Of a DNA stretch of 64,000 nucleotides, positions 43,463 to 51,029 are shown piece by piece. The notes below the pieces were generated by a model that was not told the DNA's origin, made no database searches, and was given only the letters and a program-made list of their open reading frames with translations. Source of the stretch: DAISKN01 sp964553925 (GTDB lineage: Bacteria > Acidobacteriota > Vicinamibacteria > Marinacidobacterales > SMYC01); contig CAZKNR010000128.1 in NCBI GenBank assembly GCA_964553925.1, forward strand, positions 1 to 64,000, given 5' to 3'. Within the stretch, counting starts at the first letter, position 1, and each line of letters starts with the position of its first letter. A program made the position numbers and the translations under genes.

Positions 43463-46354
43463 ATGAAGAAGAAACTCTTAGCTCTCGTTCCGATGGTGCT
43501 CCTCACCCTCGGCTCTCTCGCATCGGCCCAGACCGCGGGAGAGATCCAGGGTGTGGTGACCGACACGCAAGGCCTCACCATGCCCGGCGTCACGGTGACG
43601 CTTGGAGGAGAGGCGGTCCTCGGAGCGCAGATCGCCATCAGTCTCGAGGATGGATCGTTCCGCTTCCGCGGACTCCGGCGAGGGTCGTACAGCCTTCGCT
43701 TCGAGCTCCAGGGCTTCCAGACGCTGAACCGCGAGGGCGTCATCGTCGAAGGCAACCGTACCGTCACCCTGAACGTGGGCCTTCAGCTCGCGACGATCTC
43801 GGAAACGGTGACCGTCACCGGCGAGTCGCCGGTGGTGGACGTCAAGAATACGTCCCTCAGCAACGAATTCGGGGCGACGGAGCTCTCCGACGTTCCGAGC
43901 GCGACCGACGTCTGGTCGGTCTTGAGCCAGACCCCCGGCGTTCGCATGCGCGGCTACGACGTGGGCGGAAGCCACAAGAGCCAGCAGATCGGCTACGAGA
44001 GCTTCGGCGTCCGCCGGCAGAACCGGGTCATTTCGGACGGCGTCGACTCGACCGAAGGGACCAGCGGCACCGGGTTCTATTACGACTACTACTCGATCGA
44101 CGAGTTCACGACGTCCGCCGCGGGCGCCGACGTGGAGATGAACTCTCCCGGCTCACAGGTGGTAATGACGCTGAAGAGCGGGGGCAACGAGTTCTCCGGT
44201 CTCTACCACGCCGACTACGAAGGAGAGAGCTTCGTCTCCGACAACCTCGACGACGACCTCAGGGCCCGAGGCTATACCGGAAACCCGAACCTCCTTTTCT
44301 GGGAGACCCACTTCGATCTCGGCGGACCCATCGTCACCGATAAGGCGTGGTTCTACGGTTTCTACAACCATTTCCGGATCGACAAACAGATCTCGGGCGT
44401 CAACCCGGACGTGGCCACCGATCTCGGGGACTTCGATCAGTTCGGAGGAAAGCTCACCCTGCAGCTCACGCAGAAAGACCAATTCATCGGCTACAGCCAG
44501 TGGGGCTTGAAAGAGAAGCCGCTTCGGGGCCTGTCGACCTTGATTCCGCCGGAGTCGATCCTCGCCCAGGCGAGCTGGTCGTGGGCCCACAAGGCCGAGT
44601 GGCAGAGGGTCTGGAACGATCGCGCGTTCAGCAACGTTCAGGTCAAGTATTTCGGCTTCGGCTGGCCGATGGTGCCCGCCGTGGATCCCGGAAGCAACCC
44701 GCCGCGCATCGACAGTGCGACGTCGCTCCGGAGCGGCGCCGGTTGGAATAACACCAACCCTCCCTTCACCCTCGACCGATGGAAGCCGCAGGTCACGGCG
44801 ACGATGAGCTACTACATGCCCGACACCTCCAACTGGGCCGGGAGCCTCGACTGGAAGTTCGGCTTCGACTGGCAGATCGACTCCTCCCAGTACGGTTCGA
44901 ACGGGAACTCGGGTCCCATCCGCTACTTCGACAACAGTCTCCTCGGCCGTCCACGTAACGTCGACGAGATCGCTCTTTTCAGCGTGCCCGCGGAAGGGCG
45001 CGTCGGGGCCGACAACCGCGACAAGACGACGGCGTTCTTCGTGCAGGACACCTGGACGCTGAACGACCGGCTCACCATGAATCTCGGCTTCCGCTTCGGA
45101 CGCCAGCAGGCGTACTACCTGGACTCCGAGCTCACGCCGTTCTTCTCGGAGTTCTTTCCCACGGGGACCATCGAGGGGCAGACGCTCACCACGTGGAACA
45201 ACTTCGCTCCCAGGCTCGGCGTCACGTACGACATCAGCGGCCGGGGCAAGACGATCGTCAAGGGTCACTACGGCCGCTATTACAACAACATCGCCGACAC
45301 TCTATCGACGGGGAATCCCGCAAACGTGGCCTGGGTCCGGCGCAAGTTTCTCGATCAGAACCAGAACGGACTCTATGACGGACCGGCGGAGCTTGGAGCC
45401 GTCGTCACTCAGGCGGGAACCGTGGGCTCGAGCCTCGCGGGAGCGAGGGGAACGGCCGTCAATCCCGATCTGAAACCCGCCTTCGCCGACGAGTTCAGCG
45501 GTTCGCTCGAGCACGAGATCTCGACCGACAGCTCGCTCCGGTTCTCCTACGTCCGCAAGCAGCAGCGAAACGACTACGGACAGTGGAACCGGGCGCAGCA
45601 GAACCCGCTGTTCGCGGGGCAGGGTATCCCCTGCGGCGACTCCGTCTTCCCCTGTCCCCTCGATCCTTTCACGGGCCAGCCGCTTCGCGTCCAGCGGGTT
45701 GCCTCTTCCGCGGCCAACGTCCAGGATCAGGTGATCGATACCTTCCCCGGAAGCGACGCCAACTTCGACACCCTCCAGCTCGCGTACACCCGCCGCTTCG
45801 GCGACAACTTCTTCATCCAGGGAAGCGGCGACTATCAGTGGCGCGACGAGCTGAGGCGCGCCGACGCCGAGGCCCAGGACCCGCTCACGGCCGATCCTCT
45901 CGACGTCGGCTGCGACGTCGGCGGAGCCACCACCTGCTGGCAGAACCACAGCCTCGACGTCCCCTTCCGCCAGGAGAACACCAACTGGGGCGCGCGCCTG
46001 CTCGCCCGCTACGTGTTCCCGAAGGAAATCGGGCTGTCTGGCAACGTTCGCTATCAGAGCGGCTGGCCCTGGGCGCCGATCCATCGCGTCAACATCCCCG
46101 GCTCGGGAACGCTACCCATCTTCCTCGAGAACGTGGACCAGAACCGCTCTGAAGACGTGACCATCGTCGACCTCAGGGTAGAGAAGGGCTTCACCCTCGG
46201 CCCCGGCCGGCTCACGGGCATGCTGGACCTCTACAACCTCTTCAACAGCAACTCGGAGGTGAACTTCAACCTTCGAACGGGCACGAGATTCCGCAACATC
46301 ATCGCCGCCCTCGACCCGCGCGCGTTCAAGATCGGGATTCGCTACCAGTTCTAG
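43463..46354 (+). CDS. TonB-dependent receptor, Oar-like with carboxypeptidase-regulatory domain (paralogue 1)
   Basis: This 963-residue outer membrane protein has a signal peptide (MKKKLLALVPMVLLTLGSLASA), a CarboxypepD_reg domain (about 25-105: GEIQGVVTDTQGLTMPGVTVTL, GSYSLRFELQGFQTL), a plug (about 120-230) and a 22-strand-type barrel ending IRYQF. Such receptors import substrates with TonB energy; the ligand is unknown. AAAGGAG lies a dozen bases before ATG 43463; earlier starts would abolish the signal peptide. It is closely related to the receptor at 51030-53897. A sigma-54 promoter precedes it and a strong terminator follows. Confidence 0.93.
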   Translation: MKKKLLALVPMVLLTLGSLASAQTAGEIQGVVTDTQGLTMPGVTVTLGGEAVLGAQIAISLEDGSFRFRGLRRGSYSLRFELQGFQTLNREGVIVEGNRTVTLNVGLQLATISETVTVTGESPVVDVKNTSLSNEFGATELSDVPSATDVWSVLSQTPGVRMRGYDVGGSHKSQQIGYESFGVRRQNRVISDGVDSTEGTSGTGFYYDYYSIDEFTTSAAGADVEMNSPGSQVVMTLKSGGNEFSGLYHADYEGESFVSDNLDDDLRARGYTGNPNLLFWETHFDLGGPIVTDKAWFYGFYNHFRIDKQISGVNPDVATDLGDFDQFGGKLTLQLTQKDQFIGYSQWGLKEKPLRGLSTLIPPESILAQASWSWAHKAEWQRVWNDRAFSNVQVKYFGFGWPMVPAVDPGSNPPRIDSATSLRSGAGWNNTNPPFTLDRWKPQVTATMSYYMPDTSNWAGSLDWKFGFDWQIDSSQYGSNGNSGPIRYFDNSLLGRPRNVDEIALFSVPAEGRVGADNRDKTTAFFVQDTWTLNDRLTMNLGFRFGRQQAYYLDSELTPFFSEFFPTGTIEGQTLTTWNNFAPRLGVTYDISGRGKTIVKGHYGRYYNNIADTLSTGNPANVAWVRRKFLDQNQNGLYDGPAELGAVVTQAGTVGSSLAGARGTAVNPDLKPAFADEFSGSLEHEISTDSSLRFSYVRKQQRNDYGQWNRAQQNPLFAGQGIPCGDSVFPCPLDPFTGQPLRVQRVASSAANVQDQVIDTFPGSDANFDTLQLAYTRRFGDNFFIQGSGDYQWRDELRRADAEAQDPLTADPLDVGCDVGGATTCWQNHSLDVPFRQENTNWGARLLARYVFPKEIGLSGNVRYQSGWPWAPIHRVNIPGSGTLPIFLENVDQNRSEDVTIVDLRVEKGFTLGPGRLTGMLDLYNLFNSNSEVNFNLRTGTRFRNIIAALDPRAFKIGIRYQF

Positions 46355-46376
46355 GTGATCTCGGTCGAAACGTTTG

Positions 46377-46403
46377 GGGCGGAGCTTCGGCTCCGCCCTT
46401 TTT
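46377..46403 (+). terminator. Rho-independent terminator after TonB receptor 1
   Basis: A perfect 9-bp stem GGGCGGAGC/GCTCCGCCC with a TTCG tetraloop is followed by TTTTT. It lies 23 bases past the receptor stop. Confidence 0.9.
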
Positions 46404-46410
46404 ATGCCGT

Positions 46411-46596
46411 CTAGCGACCGCTCGGTCTTCGGTGCTGCCCAGGCACAGAGGGCGGCTGCAGAACGACGACGTTGGTGCCTTCGGCATATTCGGCAGCGTG
46501 CTTTCCGCGGACTCCTCCACATAGGGCGCTGAAGTCATACTCTGGACGCATGGTGTCTTTGTCTTCAAACCGCTTCGCCTTGGTCTGTTTCTTCAT
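46411..46596 (-). pseudogene. Truncated antitoxin-like protein
   Basis: The 61-residue frame starts MKKQTKAKRFEDKDTMRPEYDFS and continues GVRGKHAAEYAEGTNVVVLQP, a recognisable pattern of small antitoxin-like proteins (M-R-x-E-Y-D-F-S...G-V-R-G-K-Y-A...G-T-N-V-V-V-L-x-P-D-V). From there family members go on with about 20-30 further residues, but here the sequence changes to PSVPGQHRRPSGR and stops, so the C-terminus appears lost. It starts 4 bases after the stop of the GWxTD gene, and no toxin gene is adjacent. Confidence 0.55.
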
Positions 46597-46600
46597 AGAT

Positions 46601-48709
46601 CTACTTCGAAGCTCGCTCGGCCTTCAGCTTCAGGACGAGCTCCCGCACCTCTGGCTGAGCGGGGTCGAGGGCGAGGGATTGCTCGAAGAGCTCGACGGCT
46701 CGCGCGGCATCCTGGAGCCGATACTGAGAGCTCGCGAGGGCGTTCAGAAGCGAGGGCTGGGGCCGGCGGAGCGGAAGCGCCTTCTCCAGAAGCTCCGCCG
46801 CCCGGGCGAAATCGCCCCGACGGAAGTAAGCCTCTCCGAGCGGCGCCAGGATCTCGTAGCGGTCCTTGACCTCGGCGTAGACGGGTTCGAGAAGGGTCAC
46901 GACTCTCTCGTAGTCCCCCGCCTGGAGGGCGAGCCGGGCCAGATGCTCCCGAGCGAGCCCGAGCTTCGGGTTTTCCTGAAGCGCTCGCTCGAATCGTTCG
47001 GCCGCTTTCGCGGGGTCGTTTCGTGCCAGATACTGTTCTCCGAGCATCGAGGAGACGAGCCCGGGAATTTCGGGGCGCACCTGAGGCGCCGCGGCGCGCG
47101 AGAGCGGCCGGGGAATCGAGGTCCGCGGGGAAACGGTGAACGAAGCGGAAGCCTGCTCCAGAACGCTTCCGTTCTCGTCGACGAGCTCCGAGCGCAGGAG
47201 GAATCGGCCTCCCTGAAACTTCTCGAGGGAGAGCTCCTGAACGAGGGGGCTCGCGATCCGTTCCTTCAGCTCGACACTCTGGTCGATCATCGTCCCGCCC
47301 CCGGGCTCCTGGCTTTCCACCAGGAGCCGGATCCGAGAGGCCGGAGGCGCGTCATGCGGGATCGCCACGGTCATGGTCTCTCCGATGGCGAAGACGGCGC
47401 TCGGGTTGGGAAGGATCTCGATCGTCCCGAACCGGTACGCGCGATACAGCGGCGCTCCCGGCTTCAGTTCGGAGCCATAGCCGAGGAGGAGCCCGCGGAG
47501 AGATCTCCCGCTTTCAGCAGGCACGTCCACTTCCTTGTCGAGGAGCGTGTAGCTCTTGGCGCAATCCTTCTCGACGCGGCTCGGGCAGGCGCGGTTTCTC
47601 AAGATCACCCGAAAGTTGTAGGCGCCGGGCACGAGCGGAGTCATTCCGGAGTACGCGAAGGGACGGTGGAGGGACGCCTGCTGCGCTTCTTTGAGCGTGA
47701 CGAAGGACTCGTTGCGGCTCTGGAGCACGACGACGTTGGGGTCGTCCCGAAGAACCGCTTCGACCGATACGATGAACGCGGAGCCGTAGACTCCCCTCTC
47801 CTTATCGAGCACGAAGGCGATGTTCTCCGGCGGAATCTCGATGACCCAGTGGACGAACGAGACCCCGCCGTCTCCCTCGAGGACGTCGACCGCCCCCGCG
47901 CTCGCGACGTACCGGAAGAGGTAGTCGCTCTCGACGGCCCCGCGCTCGAAGTCGAGCCTCTCGGCGTAGCTGGTGTCGAGCCCATGGAACGGGATTCTCA
48001 CGATCTGATCCATGAGCTCCATGGTGCCGAAGGAGACACCCGAGAACTGCGCGGTGTCGCCCTCGTCGGTGCGGAAGGACAAAGCGGCCTGCGCGAGCTC
48101 CGGGTCGACCTCGTTCAGCTTGTCGTAGGCTCTCTCGACGTCCTGGCGGAAGTCCGCGCTCTTGGCGTCCGTTCCCGTCAGAAGGGCCTGGGGACCATCG
48201 AGGACCGGGCTATAGATCTCGAGCTCCCCCGCGCCGTGCCGTTGAAAGAACAGCAGGAAAAAAAACGGCGGAAGCCCGTAGCGCTTCAGATCGGGGTTGT
48301 CGTAGAACCAGAGCTCCGAGGAGTAGACCGCGTCGCTTCCGTCGAAGTTCTGGCGGTTGCGCGGAGGCCCGAGGAGTATGTAGTAGCGGCCGCGGTCCGT
48401 CTCGAAGCCCTCCCGGAACGTGTCGCGGCCGAAAAACTCGTTGACGTAAGCGAGCCTCTTGTAGTGCTCGTCCTTATACTCGTTCTCGAGCGTCGCCGGG
48501 TTCTCGTCGCGTTTGCGCCAGAAGGCATCGACGAACGCCTCCCGCTCCTGCTCGGATTCGAGACCGAGGAACACGTCGCGCTCGACCTCGCTGATGAGGT
48601 ACGGGACCTCGTCCGTAAGCCACTTCTTGTGGTGCTCCGGGAGCCCCTCTATGCGATCCTGGGACGAAGCGAGAAGAGCCCCCGCGAGGATAAGCCCGAA
48701 CATTTGCAT
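46601..48709 (-). CDS. GWxTD-domain exported protein with C-terminal TPRs
   Basis: The 702-residue protein has a short signal sequence (MQMFGLILAGALLASS) and a GWxTD-type domain (HHKKWLTDEVPYLI, then EREAFVDAFWRKRDENPAT and GRYYILLGPPRNR). After a beta-rich middle come four to five TPR units (from about 575: QYLARNDPAKAAERFERALQENPKLG and so on). GWxTD proteins are common in Acidobacteriota and related phyla but lack a known function. ATG 48709 or ATG 48703 are possible starts; a TATACT lies immediately upstream. It diverges from the phosphatase-fold/TPR gene with only about 10 bases between starts. Confidence 0.8.
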   Translation of the reverse strand: MQMFGLILAGALLASSQDRIEGLPEHHKKWLTDEVPYLISEVERDVFLGLESEQEREAFVDAFWRKRDENPATLENEYKDEHYKRLAYVNEFFGRDTFREGFETDRGRYYILLGPPRNRQNFDGSDAVYSSELWFYDNPDLKRYGLPPFFFLLFFQRHGAGELEIYSPVLDGPQALLTGTDAKSADFRQDVERAYDKLNEVDPELAQAALSFRTDEGDTAQFSGVSFGTMELMDQIVRIPFHGLDTSYAERLDFERGAVESDYLFRYVASAGAVDVLEGDGGVSFVHWVIEIPPENIAFVLDKERGVYGSAFIVSVEAVLRDDPNVVVLQSRNESFVTLKEAQQASLHRPFAYSGMTPLVPGAYNFRVILRNRACPSRVEKDCAKSYTLLDKEVDVPAESGRSLRGLLLGYGSELKPGAPLYRAYRFGTIEILPNPSAVFAIGETMTVAIPHDAPPASRIRLLVESQEPGGGTMIDQSVELKERIASPLVQELSLEKFQGGRFLLRSELVDENGSVLEQASASFTVSPRTSIPRPLSRAAAPQVRPEIPGLVSSMLGEQYLARNDPAKAAERFERALQENPKLGLAREHLARLALQAGDYERVVTLLEPVYAEVKDRYEILAPLGEAYFRRGDFARAAELLEKALPLRRPQPSLLNALASSQYRLQDAARAVELFEQSLALDPAQPEVRELVLKLKAERASK

Positions 48710-48710
48710 T

Positions 48711-48718
48711 AGTATAGC
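48711..48718. promoter_or_regulatory. Overlapping divergent -10 boxes (GWxTD / phosphatase-fold TPR)
   Basis: AGTATAGC reads TATACT on the minus strand, 1 and 7 bases before the two possible GWxTD start codons. On the plus strand it reads TATAGC directly before GTG 48719. With so little space, any -35 elements must lie in the opposite coding region. Confidence 0.4.
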
Positions 48719-48721
48719 GTG

Positions 48722-50980
48722 ATGGCGCGAGCGAAGAAGGCTGCCGCGGTCGCTGTCCTTGCGCTTGCCGCTCCCGTGCTCTACTTGACGATCCTGCGCG
48801 ACCGCAACAGCAGCCCGACGGGTTGGAACCTCGTCCTGGTGAGCGTCGATACGCTACGAGCCGACCACCTCTCGAGCTACGGGGCCACGTTCATCCGGAC
48901 GCCTCATATGGATCGACTGGCCTCCGAGGGCGTCCTTTATGAGAACGTCTCGACCGTCGCCCCCACGACCCTTCCCGCCCATGCTTCGCTATTCACGGGC
49001 CTGACCCCCCTCGCGCATGGAGTCCACGACAACGTCGGGTTCTACCTCGACGACCGATTGCCGACACTCGCGGAGCACCTGAAGGGCCAAGGGTACGACA
49101 CCGCGGCCTTCGTCGGCGCATTCGTCCTGGACTCGCGCTTCGGGCTCGACCGCGGCTTCGATCTGTACGACGACGACGTCGAAGGGGGGGAGGAGGACAT
49201 CGCTTCCGGCTTCGTCGCCCAGAGGCGAGGCGCCGAGGTCCTCGAGAGCGCTCTCGCCTGGGTCGGCTCTCGCGGCGAGACCGCAGGTCCGTTCTTTGCG
49301 TTCGTTCACTTCTACGACCCTCATACCCCGTACGAGGGGACGTACGAAGGGTCAGCGGGGTATCGAGCCGAAGTGGCGTACGTCGATTCGCTCGTGGGCC
49401 AGCTCCTCTCCTTCCTCGACGCGCGGGGACTGAGCGAACGAACCCTCGTCGTTCTCACCGCCGACCACGGGGAGTCCCTGGGCGAGCACGGCGAGGCGAC
49501 TCACGGCCTCTTTCTTTACGAGTCGACCCTCAGGATCCCGTTGATTCTCCGTTACCCCGGAGCCCCGGCCGGAAGCCGCATATCGCGTCCTACCCACATC
49601 ACCAGTGTCGCCGCCGAGGCCCTCGAGATCCTGCGGGTTTCGCCGATGCCCGTTCGAAGGGAGCAGCCCTTCTACGCGGAGACCTTCGTTCCCCGGCTTC
49701 ACTACGGCTGGAGCGAGCTTCGGAGCCTGACCCGGTGGCCGCACAAGCTCGTGATGGCCCCCAAGCCCGAGCTCTACGACCTTTCGAAGGACCCGGGGGA
49801 AACGAAGAACCTCGTCGAGGAGCTGCCGGAAGTGGCGAAGGCCCTCGCGAGCGAGCTCGAGACCATGACCATGACGCCCGTCGTGCCGCGGAACGTGGAT
49901 CGAGAGACGCTCGAAAGGCTGAAGAGCCTCGGCTATGCCGGCTCAGCCGCTCCCTCGACGGGCGAGCTTCCCGATCCCAAGGACCGGCTCGAGATCTATC
50001 GGGTCCTGAACGATCCCGCGACCCAGAGCCTTCGACCCGAGGACGGCGCAGCCTTCGAGAAAGCTCTCGCCGCCTTGAAGGACATCCTCACGCGCGAGCC
50101 TCGTATTCCGAGAACCTACGCGCTCTACGGCGAGCTCCTGCTTCAAGGGGGGCGAGCTAGGGAGGCCGCGGATGTTTTCCAGGAACTTGTGGCACTCGAC
50201 AAGACGAGCTTCGAGGGCCATTACGGCCTCGGGGTCGCCGTCCAGAAATTGGGTCGAGAGGTTGCGTCAGTAGAGGCCTTCGGGAGAGCGGTAGAGATCG
50301 ATCCTCGGAACACGAAGAGCTACTTGCGCCTCTCCGAGGTCGAGATTAGCCGCGGAAACCCGGATGCCGCGGAAGGTTGGCTGCGAAGAGCGATCGCCGT
50401 TCACGAAGATCGGGTCCTGGTGGATCGTCTCGCACAGCTGCTGCTGCAAACGGGAAAAGGCCCGGACGCCCGAAGGCTCCTGGAAGGGCTCGCCGCGAAG
50501 GCGCCGAACGACCCTCTAGCCGCGTACAACCTGGGACAGCTCCTGCTCGTGGAAGGAGAGACTGAAAGCGCTCTCGTCGAGCTCCGGCGGGCCGCCGCCC
50601 TCGCGCCTTTCGAGCCCGACGTGCACCAGGCGCTCGGAAGCGCCCTCGCGCTTTCTGGCAGCCGCGAGGAAGCGGTCGAGTCCTTCCGCCGCGCCGTCGA
50701 GCTCTCTCCCTGTTTCGCCGCCGCTCACGCGAATCTAGGCGCGGCCTATGCCGAGTTGGGCCGCCTTTCGGAGGCCGTCGCCGCGCTCGAGAAAGCTGTT
50801 TCCTGCGATTCGAGTTACGCCGCCGGATTCAAGAACCTCGCCGCGATCCAGTTCCAAATGGGGAATTTGGACCGGGCCGTCGCCGCGATGAGGGGAGCTC
50901 TGAGAGCGAGTCCCAAGGACCCCGAGATCGAGGCGGCTCTCCGCGAGCTTCTCGCACTTCAAAGCCGCCACAAAAAATAA
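48722..50980 (+). CDS. Alkaline phosphatase/sulfatase-fold protein fused to TPRs (1)
   Basis: The 752-residue protein has an N-terminal membrane anchor (AAAVAVLALAAPVLYLTIL), a sulfatase-fold domain (about 35-400) and about nine TPRs (about 430-745). Metal ligands are visible in LVSVDTLRADHLSSYG and TADHGESLGEHG. The nucleophile segment reads TTLPAHASLFTGL: threonine occupies the place of the Cys/Ser that becomes formylglycine in true sulfatases, and His replaces the usual Arg. That points to a Thr-dependent phospho-transferase/hydrolase rather than a sulfatase. The start is ATG 48722 or GTG 48719. It is a paralogue of the gene at 60270-62435. Confidence 0.82.
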   Translation: MARAKKAAAVAVLALAAPVLYLTILRDRNSSPTGWNLVLVSVDTLRADHLSSYGATFIRTPHMDRLASEGVLYENVSTVAPTTLPAHASLFTGLTPLAHGVHDNVGFYLDDRLPTLAEHLKGQGYDTAAFVGAFVLDSRFGLDRGFDLYDDDVEGGEEDIASGFVAQRRGAEVLESALAWVGSRGETAGPFFAFVHFYDPHTPYEGTYEGSAGYRAEVAYVDSLVGQLLSFLDARGLSERTLVVLTADHGESLGEHGEATHGLFLYESTLRIPLILRYPGAPAGSRISRPTHITSVAAEALEILRVSPMPVRREQPFYAETFVPRLHYGWSELRSLTRWPHKLVMAPKPELYDLSKDPGETKNLVEELPEVAKALASELETMTMTPVVPRNVDRETLERLKSLGYAGSAAPSTGELPDPKDRLEIYRVLNDPATQSLRPEDGAAFEKALAALKDILTREPRIPRTYALYGELLLQGGRAREAADVFQELVALDKTSFEGHYGLGVAVQKLGREVASVEAFGRAVEIDPRNTKSYLRLSEVEISRGNPDAAEGWLRRAIAVHEDRVLVDRLAQLLLQTGKGPDARRLLEGLAAKAPNDPLAAYNLGQLLLVEGETESALVELRRAAALAPFEPDVHQALGSALALSGSREEAVESFRRAVELSPCFAAAHANLGAAYAELGRLSEAVAALEKAVSCDSSYAAGFKNLAAIQFQMGNLDRAVAAMRGALRASPKDPEIEAALRELLALQSRHKK

Positions 50981-51006
50981 AGGGGCGCGGCCGAAGCCGC
51001 GCCCCT
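50981..51006 (-). terminator. Terminator of TonB receptor 2 (minus strand)
   Basis: A perfect 11-bp stem AGGGGCGCGGC/GCCGCGCCCCT with a 4-base loop lies between the two convergent genes. Read on the minus strand it is followed by TTATTTTTTG, a U-tract, so it ends transcription from the receptor. On the plus strand there is no T-run. Confidence 0.85.
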
Positions 51007-51029
51007 CGGGTTCGAAACGAGAGACCCGC

